A stretch of DNA of 64,000 nucleotides from Rhizomucor pusillus (taxonomy: Eukaryota > Mucoromycota > Mucoromycetes > Mucorales > Lichtheimiaceae): the NCBI GenBank assembly GCA_900175165.2, contig FWWN02000458.1, positions 46,676 to 110,675 on the forward strand. Direction: 5' to 3'. Shown one piece after another: positions 34,974-45,800 of the stretch. Under the pieces are notes generated by a model, which was given only the letters and a program-made list of their open reading frames with translations, was not told the origin of the DNA and did no database searches. Position 1 is the stretch's first letter. Every line of letters begins with the position of its first letter. Position numbers and translations under genes: made by a program.

Positions 34974-35348
34974 AATTGCATTGCATCTTTTTCTATTTAA
35001 CAACAAGGGTTATTTGGCAATTCATCAACAACTAGAAAATAGCATATTATCTATTTATAGATGCTCACCGTATAGCTCTACTTGCAGTACATGGCTTCAC
35101 TTTTAATTGAATCCGATCAAATAAACGGTGTCTTAAAGTCTGCGACGAAGGTGGAAGGGAGACCGCCACGTCTGAGGTTACACAGGACTTTGCAGGTCTG
35201 TCATCATTTCGGTCGGGTTTCCAGCAGCTCCCCCATCCCTTCTCTCAACTTTTTTTGGTGTCTCTCTCTTTCTCTCTCTGTCGGCTTCTTGTTCTTGCAC
35301 CTCCGCGTTTCCTCTTTATACCTTTAACGATCCCAAGCAGTGTTGACG
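34974..35348. other. Intergenic UTP4-HRD1
   Basis: No credible gene. A CT-rich leader (about 35240-35285) precedes the HRD1 start. Confidence 0.4.
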
Positions 35349-37560
35349 ATGAGACTCGCCCTGTATGGAGGGTTGTCTACCCTGTTGGCCGTGGGCGTAA
35401 TTTTCAACGCCATGCATCAGCGATCTAACTTTTATGCGGCCTGCGTCTACCTCTCTAAATCAAGCGCATGCGTCATGGTACGTTGCAGTGGCGTGTATAC
35501 TTGCGCGCATAAATGTACATACATACTCATGCTGTTTACACAATATAGATTTTGCTCAATATGGGATTTTTGATGGCAGTGTGCCTCGGGAAAGCTCTGC
35601 AGGCGATCTTCTTTGGCAATTTGCGTGCCATTGAAGTCGAGGTGAGTTTTGGGCACCAGCAACGCAAAGAATTTCTGTTTTTTTCTAAAGCAAAAGATAT
35701 CAATTAGCATTTGTACGAACGATCATGGTATGCTGTCACGGAAACGTGCTTGGCAATGACGATCTTTCGAGAAGAGTTCAACATACAATTTGTAATTATA
35801 TTCACGACATTACTTTTCATCAAGATATTCCACTGGCTTTGCCAAGATAGAGTTGAGTTTGTAAGTGATGGGTAACCCTTGTTTCTTCTCAAAAATGCTA
35901 ACACAAAGGTGATCTAATAGATGGAACAAGCGCCCAACAATCGCGTCAGTTTTCACGTTCGAATGATCAATCTTATGGCACTCTTGCTAATTGTCGATGT
36001 CGTTCTTGCAAATCATGCAATTGGGGTAACAATGACAAAAGGACCCAACATGATGGTTATGTTTGGATTCGAGGTAATGAAGGTTATCTGGGGAGATCAC
36101 CACTGCTTATACTTATCCGCATTCCAGTATACCATCCTTACCTGTACCATATTGTCTACTATCGGGAAATACATATTGAATGTTATCGATCTACGGAGTG
36201 ATGATCCTTGGGAGGGCAAATCTATGTATGTCTTTTACTTGGATCTGCTGACAGGTGAGGAAAGGATTGGCATTTCTGATGCAATTGACATCATGATTCT
36301 AATATCAATTTTTCAAGACTTTTTCAAGCTTGTTACCTACATCGTATTTTTCATTTTCATTTGCTACTACTATCAGCTGCCTTTGCACATTATACGCGAT
36401 GTTTACGTGACATTCCGATCATTCATTCAAAAATGTCGCGACCTGTACAGATATCGACGAGCAACTCGTAACATGAATGAGCTCTATCCAAATGCAACAG
36501 CTGAGGATTTTGCAAGGATGAACGATAATACATGTATTATTTGCCGAGAAGATATGCAACCAACAGTCATTGGTACCGACCAAAATGCCAACCAAGGTTC
36601 CCCGAGAGAGGCTCAGCAGCAACAGCAACAGCAGCAGCAGGATCAGCCTAAAAAGCTGCCGTGCGGTCACATTTTCCATTTCCACTGTCTGCGAAGTTGG
36701 TTGGAACGACAGCAAAGTTGCCCTACTTGGTAATTTTTTGTGAGCCAAGCAGGTTGCATGGGACATGGATATTAACTTTGTTTTTACATAGCCGGCGATC
36801 TGTGTTATCCGATGGATCTAACAACAATAGCAACAACAATAACAATGGTCAGCCACGACAAGATCAGCCACAAGCTCCAGATGCTAATCGACCGGCATCA
36901 CCTCAAGCAGCCGCGCAACCTCAGCAGCCACCTGCACAAGCGACCGGCGACCAGTTTGCAGCTGCTGCCCCGCCACCTTATACACAATTTAGCTCACCTT
37001 CGCAACAACACCGAGAGCAGCAGCAGCAACCTAGCACTGGACAACCGGGTTCCTTTAGTTTCCTGACGCCTGAACATTCTGGCGTTGGTCCGTACAATAG
37101 ATACCAGAATGTCGGCATGATACCTCTCATACCTTTGCCTGGTACGACGCAGCAACAGCCACAGTCGACAAGCGAAACCAACAACCCTTCCAACTCGGAA
37201 CTTCCTGAAAGCTTGAGTGACGAGCAGCTCCAGATACTGTCGACTGTGACGCGAGAGGCTATGACCCAGCGATTGCGTTTACTGGAGACTGTACAGAACC
37301 AGATATATCAGAGCATGCAACTCTTGACGCAAGCGCTGAGCGTAATGCCGTCTGAAAACAACAGAGTGCCTCGTGGATCATCACCATCAGAAAACGAGCA
37401 CAACAAAGAAACTGTGCCGGTAGCATCATCCACCACCATCTCCTCCTCCCCATCCTCACCAGCACCACCGTCATCAGATATTCGCAAAGGAAAGATGAAG
37501 GAAGCAAGTAGTAGCAGTAATATTGATTATGACAATGATGATCGTACAGAAGATGCTTAA
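35349..37560 (+). CDS. HRD1: ERAD E3 ubiquitin ligase HRD1 (synoviolin)
   Basis: Multi-spanning ER membrane RING-H2 ligase that forms the retrotranslocation channel of ER-associated degradation. Exons: 35349-35477, 35549-35641, 35708-35860, 35921-36073, 36128-36254, 36318-36729 and 36792-37560, about 611 residues. N-terminal membrane helices (residues 1-~230) include ALYGGLSTLLAVG and LVTYIVFFIFICYYYQLPLH. The RING runs from CIICREDM through LPCGHIFHFHCLRSWLERQQ to CPTC, with an unusual ~30-residue polyglutamine loop between the second and third metal-ligand pairs. The C-terminal tail is disordered and Pro/Gln/Ser-rich. Two introns (36074-36127 and 36255-36317) are in frame. I call them introns because removing them restores conserved family sequence (GFEYTIL, LLTDFFKL). 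Confidence 0.93.
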
Positions 37561-37716
37561 AAAAAGAGAAGCTCAATTATCAACATTGTTGTAATTATTA
37601 TCACACCTTTCTTGTGGCAGTCAAGATGAAGAGGGATCAAGGGAACGAAGCGAGAAAGAGATGACAAGAAAGGGGCATGAAAGGATAGAAAAATTGGTGA
37701 AGAAAAGAAAAAATGA

Positions 37717-39943
37717 CTAACGTGTTGCGGGCTCAGGCAATGCAATGTTAGGAATGGTTGCGTCATTGTTGTTATTCATCGTTGTTATTGTTGTTGTTGT
37801 TGCTGTTGCTGTGGATGAGGATGAAAGGGGAACAACACCTTCAGTGAACGCACCCTGTCGTCGAATTTTCTCCATGAATCCGACAACTCGACCAAGATCG
37901 AGGTCTGGCGGGTCGCTTTCAATAGCTTGCATGAGTGACTCGACGAGCTCGTCGATCTTGTCCACAGGCATGCCGCAGCATGCAGCGATCAGTTTTCTGC
38001 TCTGCGACTCCTTTTCTGACAACTGTGCTTTCAAGTTGTTCACTGCTCCTCTTAAATCACTTGCGTTGGCCGTGTATGCCAGGACGCTCGCTTGCAGCCG
38101 CTGCACTTGCTCTCGTATCCGCGTGGATGACGAATTGTCAGGGACGACGACAAAATTCGCATCAATGTCTTCAGGAACATCCAATTGGTCGATGGATTCA
38201 ATAGACTCGGGCGCTTTGATGTTGTGAGCGACCATCGCTTCCAGTTCCGTCCGGATGGCCAATTCCATATTTCGTACCCTCTGCTGTGTTTCTATCATTT
38301 TCTGCGATTGCTTTTGCCGTGCTTCCAGTTCTTTCCGTGTCTTTTCCAGAGATTCATTCGTCTTTTGTAATTCCTCGTCGAGTCGCCGTAATTCTTCTTC
38401 GCGTACATTCAGCTGTGCGCCGTATTCTTCGTCCAGCGCATTAACAATCTTTTGAACAGCTAAAGGAAAAACAGGTATTTAATAGACGGCATTGGTCTCT
38501 AAGGGTATCCGATACTTACTATTTACGATTTCGCGTCCCCGCTGGCTGGCGGTCGCAGTTTCTCTGGTAGGAATATCTTCCTCGTTTATGGAAAGATTGC
38601 TGGCTGTTGAATCCTTTAAGATAAATAAATGTAAGCGTCATGTACTCATGCCACAAGAGCTTCGCTGTATTTATATTCACCCTTTCCGGTATGCCTTCAA
38701 AGTAGTCACTGCAAGTGAGTCCAGCATAGTTTTCGGTTCCCTTGTCGGCTCCAGCTTGTATGAGCAAATCCATGATTTCTGCAGATCCAACCTGGGCAGC
38801 AACGTTCAAAGCCGTGTCTCCTCGATCGTTTTGCAGGTTTATGATGTTGGCAATGATGTCTGCGCCAACGGTCTGCAAAATATGGCGCATGTAGTACGTT
38901 GCAGCTCTTGCACGGCCATAAATGCCTGCCGCCAAAGCTGCGTGGTGGAGCACCGTCTGCCGTCGATTATCCAGTGACGTTATGCTCGGAAGCAATGCAT
39001 TCAGGATAGTGTGGAAGGTGCCAGTTTCGTAAGCATTCGGGACAGTGACAGTACGCATCAACGGTGTTTCGCCGGCAAAATTCATTTGCTTCAAGTTGGC
39101 GCCTCGCGATAAAAGATGCTGCATGACACGGATACGCGCCAGCGCGCTAGCCCAGTGCAACGCTGTGTTTCCGAGCTCGTCGAGAGGTAAATTGATACCA
39201 AAGTCGCTTGTAGACTCTAGAACAGGTGGTATATCATCGGATAGGAAAATAGATGCCAGCAAACTCCTGTGCTCATCGCCGACTGACATGTCATCTGACG
39301 ACGAACTTTCTGGTACCGGTGATGTCCGGGCCCGTTTGTGTTCGTGTTCGTCAGCCAGCGATGGTGGAGAGTGTCTTTGCGGTGGGTTTGGGGAAGCAGA
39401 TGTGCGGGAGGAACTTTGCGGTGAGGATGGTACAGCAGCAGCAGCGGATGTATTGGGTAACAAACTCTTTGGTCGTCGAGGCGCCGGCGGCGGGTTCAAT
39501 GCTGCTAACCGTTTGTGTGCTGCCATTGCTTGCTCTTTTGTCGGCAATCTATCGTCGTCCTCTTCGTCCTGAGGCGGTTCAAAGTCCATGATCGGTCTGA
39601 GCAATTCCAATACGCCGTATCTCTCTGCGAGCAGTCTGCTCTGTTCTGGTGGAATCCTAAAACGCGCTCAAGCTTAATTAAAGTGATGATTCGCTTGCAA
39701 ACTGTTTACATACCAGGTTCCTTGAAACTTGCCGTATCCACCCTGTACTTTCTCGTGCTCGCCCACGAGAATCTCGCGATCAAGGACTCTGGAACGTTTG
39801 CCTTTGTCCAAGCCAGCGAGCTTGAGGATTTGCGTTGCGTTCATGTATGAGTCTGCACGTCTCCGCATTACCGCGACATCTTGTATGATTGTCTCGTACA
39901 CGGGAACGCCAGAGTACACAGCGGTGTATATGCCAGTGTTCAT
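37717..39943 (-). CDS. APSES/ankyrin cell-cycle transcription factor (Mbp1/Swi4/Res-like)
   Basis: DNA-binding subunit of an MBF-like G1/S complex. Minus-strand exons: 39943-39714, 39656-38681, 38613-38520 and 38459-37717, about 680 residues. The N-terminal KilA-N/APSES domain is well kept: [58 protein letters not shown] Ser/Pro-rich linker is followed by ankyrin repeats ([54 protein letters not shown]). A coiled coil follows ([20 protein letters not shown]), then a low-complexity Thr/Asn tail. Its stop lies 156 bp from the convergent HRD1 stop. Confidence 0.92.
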
Positions 39944-40465
39944 GATTGTTACAGGCGTGGAATTCGTCTTGCAATTGGGCAAGCCGATAAAGCTCGATAA
40001 GTTAAGAGGAACAGCGCGTTGTAGTTAACAGTTGAACGAGAATGTAATTTCAAGAACTGGGGTAAAAGTACAGGGGTGTCTCGCGGGGGTGCGCTCTCTC
40101 TCTCTCTCTCTGTCTTGATACGCGTCGTGACGGAGGGAAAGAAAAAGGGAGCGCCGCATTGTTCCGCTGCGTGAAATTGATCCACCAAGCTCTCTGCAAC
40201 ACTTCAGAAACATTAATAAGCGATAATATTTGGATTCAACCTTGCAATTATCCCAATGAAAGCATCAAGCGAAAGTTTATCTTTAACGGCAATTATTTAT
40301 TTTAATCTACATTTTGCATAATATAATTATGGAATCGAACAAAGAGAGATAATGGGCTGATATTTTCATTAACATCTGCCATTGTAGCTAAAGTCACTTG
40401 GTTAAGCTTAACATGTAAACAGGACTGGCTTGGTAACGGAGACAATGAATCTGTGATGGACAACG
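39944..40465. other. Divergent region APSES factor / MRS2
   Basis: 522 bp between start codons. A CT microsatellite (GAGAGA on the minus strand) lies at about 40095-40113 in the APSES leader. I see no TATA element clear enough to name. Confidence 0.4.
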
Positions 40466-41906
40466 ATGGAATTTTGTTACTCAAGGGTGGCAGCATGTTA
40501 CTCAGCTGCGCTTTTTTCATGCTGGATGAATACACAGATATCAAAACTGGTACCTCGCCTCTTACTTTGCAATCGATCCTTGTCAAAGTGTACAGGACAC
40601 TTCGGTCCTCGCCTTTGTCGCGTGCTTCCTCGAAGATACACGACTGAGACTGTGCAGTCGGTTTTGCCAACACCCGTCTTACACCCTCCCTCAAAGAAAC
40701 CAGATCTTCGACTGCGATGTACGTCTGATTTGATTGAGCTCTTGTTTCCGTAACAGCATAGTTAAAAACTGTTGTAGGTACAGAGTTTGACGAAACAGGC
40801 GCCGTAAAGACAGTCGCCGGCGAGTTTCGAAAGTCTGACATTTGCCAGCGTCATTCACTGCTGCCTCGCGATCTTCGCGGCATAGATTCTATATCTTCAT
40901 ACCAGAAACCTACGATCCTTGTGCGACCCGAAGCCATACTTGTCAACATGGTGCATCTGAAAGCACTCATCAAATCTGACTCAGTGGTCCTTTTTGACAC
41001 TTTTGGCTCATCAAGTAGCTACAATCAAAGCATTTTCATCTACGACTTGCAAGAACGTCTAAGAACACACAAAGAATTACCTTTTGAATTCAGGTAAATG
41101 AGAGGAAAGAATCCAAGTATCCGGTGGAGTCAACTGATAGATGTATTTTTTAGAGCACTGGAAGCAATCCTTGTATCCGTCACTACTTCGCTGCAATCAG
41201 AGCTCGAAGTATTAGAGGCACCTGTCAACCGGTTGCTAGGTGATTTGGAGGACATTGCAGATATTGAAGAGTCTGTGAAACAAAGCCATCTTCGAGACCT
41301 CCTGCAGTACTCGAAAAAGCTTTCCCGCTTTGAACGGAACGCATTGTCAATACACGACGTCATCAGTGATTTGCTAGATCACGGTATGAATTTAGAATAT
41401 CATCTGTAAATCTTTCCGCAGATGTGTTGCTAAAAGACTATACGTTCATTCCAGATGAGGATTTGGCGGCGATGTACCTAACAGACAAGAAGAAAGGGCA
41501 ACCACGGGCATTTTCAGACCACGAAGAAGTGGAGCTGCTTCTGGAAGCATACCTGAAACAAACGGAAGAAATCGCGAGCAAAGCATCGTCGTTGATATCG
41601 AACATGCGAACGACGGAGGAAATTGTACAGATAATATTGGATGTATCCCGCAACTCCCTAATGTGGTTCGAAATCCGGCTGAGTATCATTACGCTGTCAG
41701 CAAGCATAGTGAGCGTGTACGGTGCTTTGTTTGGCATGAATCTGAAAAACTACTTTGAAGACGATCCAATTGCGTTTGGTCTGCTGTCGGGCGCGGCGTT
41801 GCTCACAGGAGCAGGTGCATATATCCTGTCACTCCGCAAGCTCAAGGCCCTGGCACGCATCAAACGATTAGCGGCAGGACCTTTACAGCGAATATACAAG
41901 ATATAA
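40466..41906 (+). CDS. MRS2: MRS2-family mitochondrial magnesium channel
   Basis: Pentameric CorA-type Mg2+ channel of the mitochondrial inner membrane. Exons: 40466-40718, 40778-41093, 41154-41383 and 41422-41906, about 427 residues. The first exon encodes an Arg/Ser-rich presequence (LVPRLLLCNRSLSK, LPRRYTTE); an internal Met at MNTQISK could also be the start. The matrix domain shows CTEFDETGAVKTVAGEFRKS, LLPRDLRGIDS, ILVRPEAILVNMVHLKALIK and LEVLEAPVNRLL. The C-terminus carries helix 1 with the family signature YGALFGMN and helix 2 (IAFGLLSGAALLTGAGAYI), then a basic tail. The T-GT split codon across intron 1 gives the expected cysteine. A 179-residue antisense frame over exons 1-2 is treated as a shadow. 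Confidence 0.9.
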
Positions 41907-42308
41907 TTTTTCTTTTTATTTCTGCTTTTCACCCACCTCTTTCCGATCCATCATCCCAAAATACCAAAATTATAGAATTTCCCATTGACTTGTACAGGTA
42001 AAATAAATAAGGGTTGCTGAGTACCCACCCGCCCATCCATTGGAACTCCCGTCACACCACAATGGGAAAGTCAGTAATCCAATTGGATCCGTTTGTGCCG
42101 CTTGGAGCGCATAAAAAGATGACGGTGTGTCTCACAAAGCTGGGGTGACCTTTCCTCTTTTGTACAGAACTGTGCAACTTGCCGAATCACACGATTGTTG
42201 TTCGAGGTAGGGCAACGTGAGAATTCCATTCCAACAAAAAATTCATTCAAATAGCCAGGAGCCCCTCATCGCCCATCGCTGCTTCTTATCCCCTTCTGTC
42301 TCTCTCAA
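41907..42308. other. Intergenic MRS2 / orphan
   Basis: Mostly AT-rich 3' sequence. A 28-codon frame at 42062 (MGKSVIQLDPFVPLGAHKKM) is too short to call. Confidence 0.35.
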
Positions 42309-42701
42309 ATGACACTCATGCTTGGCCATTTTCGGATCCTATCAAAGCAACAGACTAAATCCTCACCGTCCGCGTCAAAAAGGAAGAAAAGCTTGACAGT
42401 CACCATCAGCAAAGAACCACCCGTGATCCACAAGTTTGAACGAGACAACCTGGAGTACACTTTTGAGTGCGTCTTTGATCCGTTTGTTCGCCACGACGAT
42501 GAATCCGAGCATCCAGATCTGCTCTTCCACGATGGCAAGAAACGCCTGTGCAAACCATGGGAGATGCCTCCGTACGCTGACGAGCCTTCATCTGTCTCAA
42601 AAGTCCTGAAACGTCTATCCAACTTGAACCTCAAATCGATGCATAAAAGTACAAGTACTAGCAACGACTGTCAGGTCCCACCAGCCGTGTCTCCCGTATA
42701 G
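42309..42701 (+). CDS. Small orphan protein, 130 residues
   Basis: Single exon behind a CT-rich leader (CTTCTGTCTCTCTCAA directly before the ATG). The N-terminus is basic (SKRKKSLTVTISKEPPVIHKF). A central segment looks folded: NLEYTFECVFDPFVRHDD, LLFHDGKKRLCKPWEMPPY. The tail is Ser/Thr-rich. I recognise no family. Composition and codon use look coding, not random. Confidence 0.6.
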   Translation: MTLMLGHFRILSKQQTKSSPSASKRKKSLTVTISKEPPVIHKFERDNLEYTFECVFDPFVRHDDESEHPDLLFHDGKKRLCKPWEMPPYADEPSSVSKVLKRLSNLNLKSMHKSTSTSNDCQVPPAVSPV

Positions 42702-43133
42702 CTGCTGTAATATCTCTCTCTATTATCTTTTTGATCTTTCACTTCTCTCTTTTGTACGTATATCTCCTGTAATCCCTCTACTACTCCATCTGCTTCATCA
42801 CCACCACCCCTGTATCTATAGTATCCAGTCTTTCAACCCGCATCTGCATAGCTTCGTTGACTTGCATAACTCTCTATGCACATTCAGTATGCATTGAAAA
42901 AGGTTTATCTGTTTCCTTTTTACATGCATTCCGGTATAAAGTGACAACGATTTGCTGGAATCAAATTATGAGATTAAAACCAGGCATCCGACTCGTAAAC
43001 CATCGACGTATTTTGTATACGCTTTCCTGGATATTATGGCATCGATGTTGTCAGTGTAAACGATACAAAGCGGGTATAGGTGTTGGACGAGAGCCACTGC
43101 ATGGTAATTACATTTTGTTAGCAGATTGAAAAG
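42702..43133. other. Intergenic, nothing recognised
   Basis: 3' region of the orphan and promoter of the SPX-phosphoserine phosphatase gene. CT-rich in 42710-42800. No gene seen. Confidence 0.4.
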
Positions 43134-43229
43134 ATGATCTCTAAAGTTTCACGCGGCGACGACAAAAAAGGCAAATCAAAGAAAACTGCTGCTGCTGATT
43201 TATCGCAGTCGCCAGCTTGTCAAAAGTAG
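43134..43229 (+). promoter_or_regulatory. Upstream open reading frame before the SPX-SerB gene
   Basis: A 31-codon frame (MISKVSRGDDKKGKSKK... ending QSPACQK) stops 17 nt before the main ATG and is in a different frame. If the transcript starts upstream of 43134, it could damp translation of the enzyme. Without transcript data this is only a candidate. Confidence 0.35.
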
Positions 43230-43246
43230 GAGTGCCTTAGTAGGGA

Positions 43247-45327
43247 ATGAAGTTCGGCAAGTACCTGGCAGAACGCAAGACACACTTGCCAGCAGAGTAC
43301 GCAGAGCACTGCATTGACTACGATGCTCTCAAGCTGCTGCTAAAGAGGACAGTGTACGAGCACTCGATCCGTCTCGACCCTGAACCGGAATCCAGCAACC
43401 TGCCACTGTCAAAGGTCATTGCGAACCGCCTTGGCAAACTGCAGCAATGCGAACAGACATTCTTGGAGCATTTCGAGCAGGAGGTAGCCAAAGCTTCAGC
43501 GTTCTTCGAATCTGAGACGGCACGTTTGCAAGCTGAAAAGAATACGGAACCCGTTGCTCTTTTGCAGAGCATCCTTACATTGGAGCGTTTTGTGTTTCTA
43601 AACTACACTGGCGTTACAAAGATTCTCAAAAAGAACGACAGACACTCTGGCCTAGTGATTACAGATGCATGCATGCAGCGAGTATCTCGTCTTCCAATGG
43701 TCCAGGGCAAAGAGTTGGCGATATTGAAGCAATCCGTCATGAGCCAGCTTAACGAACGACCTGGTAACGCCGCCGCTCCTCCTATCAACAACCAGACGCT
43801 CTTATCTGCTGCTGCCTCTGCGACCTCCACTACTCCACCCGCAACCATTGCGCCCGACCAGCGTATCCTTGTATCCATGGCAGGCCCGCACGGCACGGAT
43901 ATTATCGGAGCGGTTCTGGAATGCCTTGCACGCCATCCCTGCGATATCAACGACTGCATGCTTTCTCGTCTCTACCACAATGTCACCTTTGTTGTGCTTA
44001 TCACCTTACGATCCGACAACGTTGCTATTTTCCACGACCTGGCAGATGCAGCGCGGAAGTGGGAGGCCAGCCTGACATTTGATGTCCCCGATACCCAGGC
44101 AACAGAGCCCACTGTGAAGCACAAGGAAGAGGTGGAAAAGAAACGTATTCAGGACGACTTGCCGCAACCCAAGCTGCCTCCTTCGCTCGAGGAAGCTCCG
44201 TACTCTGGACGTGTAAAGTACTCGGCCACCATCCTCAACCAGGAAGGACTGCACCCTGCTTTCTTGTCCGACTGGACACAGCTCTGCTTAAAGTACCGTA
44301 TCTCTGTAGAGAAGCTGCTCCGTCTCAACAAGGATGACCGCATGCTATCGTGCGCCGAGTTCCGTCTCAGCGTCCCCAGCACTGTAAGGATGAATGACTT
44401 ACGAACAGACTTGTTTGAACTGTCTGCAAGCCACGGTACCGACATTGCGCTTCAGCGAGACGATGTGTTCCGAAAGAACAAGCGCCTTGTTGTTTTCGAT
44501 ATGGACTCTACGTTGATCCGACAGGAGGTCATTGATGAAATCGCTAGATACGCCGGCGTTGTTGAGCAAGTGGCTGTAAGTATAGTGTGTTACTTTTACA
44601 TTGATCCCTTGTATTAATTATTCTTTGTAGTCTATCACGGAAGCAGCCATGAACGGTGAAATTGACTTTAAGGAATCTCTGCGACGTCGCGTTGCACTGC
44701 TGGAAGGCACGAGCGTTGAAGTGCTCGAACAAGTGAAGCGATGCCTTACCTTTACCGAAGGCGCTCACTTCCTTTGTCGCGCGCTCAAGAAACTTGGTTT
44801 CAAGTTGGCCGTTATCAGTGGTAAGTGCATGCATGTATTCACTGTGTTCGTTTCATATTCACGTAATAATGCGCGCCTGTCAGGTGGATTTATGCCTCTT
44901 GCCCTATATGTCAAGGCCGAGTTAGGATTAGACTATGCTTTTGCAAATCAGGTAAGGACCTGTAGGCGTTTAAACTATAGTCCCCCATTTCTGACTTTAT
45001 TATTCCTTTTAGCTCAAGGTATCCTGGGATGGCAAGACTTTGATTGGCGAGACATCTGGCCCGATCGTCGATGGTATCCGCAAAGCGGAACTGTTAGATG
45101 TCATTGCGCAGGCTGAAGGCGTGACACCTAACCAAGTTATCGCAGTCGGTGATGGTGCAAACGACTTGTGGATGTTGAACAAGGCAGGTCTTGGCATCGC
45201 GTTTAACGCTAAACCACGCGTGCAAGAGCAAGCTCCTTCCCGCATCAACCAAAAGAGTTTGAAGTACGTTCTGTCACTGCTAGGCTACTCTGAACATGAC
45301 ATGGAGCAGCTTGGAAACGATTACTAG
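43247..45327 (+). CDS. SPX-ACT-ACT-phosphoserine phosphatase fusion
   Basis: The C-terminal HAD enzyme removes phosphate from phosphoserine, the last step of serine synthesis. Exons: 43247-44575, 44631-44820, 44884-44951 and 45013-45327, about 633 residues. Residues 1-~165 form an SPX domain: MKFGKYL start, CIDYDALKLLLKR (Tyr25) and TGVTKILKKNDRHSG (residues 121-135), which carries the lysine cluster that binds inositol pyrophosphates in other SPX proteins. An Ala/Pro/Thr linker leads to two ACT-like domains (ILVSMAGPHGTDIIGAV; YSATILNQEGLHPAFLSDW). The phosphatase follows: nucleophile motif VVFDMDSTLI (Asp418/Asp420), KLAVISGGFMPL and GDGANDLWML. Yeast Ser2 is only about 310 residues and lacks the first three domains. 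All four exons join in frame, and SPX, linker and HAD motif I lie in one uninterrupted exon, so the fusion is not a splicing guess. Confidence 0.93.
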
Positions 45328-45508
45328 ATCAACAAAAACACAAAGAAAAAAAGAAACAGTGTATAGAAAAAGATAGAGAAGAAAAAAGAAAGAAATAACA
45401 GATATCACCTGCCGAGCAGGATTTTGCCCTGTTAATAGTATAACAATAGTATACAATTGACTAAACGTTTAACATACATATGGATTGTTCAAGGATATTA
45501 CTCCGTCG
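45328..45508. other. Convergent 3' regions
   Basis: A-rich spacer between the stop codons of the SPX-SerB gene and PMP3. Confidence 0.4.
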
Positions 45509-45800
45509 TTATGATGTGACTGTTGCTCCGTATCCCACGCCAGGGTTCAGTTGACGTTGCTGTTGGCGTTGCTCCCTGTCTTTGATGAGAACGTAGAATC
45601 CGTGCAAGTGGCCTGGAAGGTAGCCTAGAATTGTCAACGCACTGCAGTACATGCACGCGTCAGTATACTTTAATATTTAAACTCGATGATTTTGCAACTT
45701 ACAGGTTGATCCAAAAGTCGGCACCGCAGCCGCGCATCAAGAAAACACCGAGAGGTGGAAGTAGGATGATGATAATAATGAGACAACAGTCGCCGACCAT
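45509..45800 (-). CDS. PMP3: Plasma membrane proteolipid 3 (PMP3/UPF0057)
   Basis: Tiny two-helix membrane protein linked to membrane potential and salt tolerance. Exons 45800-45703 and 45641-45509 give 76 residues, slightly longer than yeast Pmp3 (55) because of a Gln/Arg-rich tail. Family signature: IIIIILLPPLGVFLMRGCGADFWINL then LTILGYLPGHLHGFYV. The splice joins within the conserved leucine after WIN. Confidence 0.93.

Noticed and set aside
38641..38700. GC donor for the second APSES intron
   Set aside because: At first GAAG|GCATAC looked like another GC-AG intron, but the GTGAAT donor at 38680 gives phase 0 and the correct downstream frame.
40095..40113. GA/CT microsatellite as a possible regulatory element
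   Set aside because: Simple repeats and CT-rich leaders are frequent in this window; there is no specific evidence of function.
40302..40841. 179-codon minus-strand frame starting MSDFRNSPATVF
   Set aside because: It lies antisense over MRS2 exons 1-2 (including the presequence and CTEFDE region), whose family match and splice phases are strong. I treat the antisense frame as chance openness.
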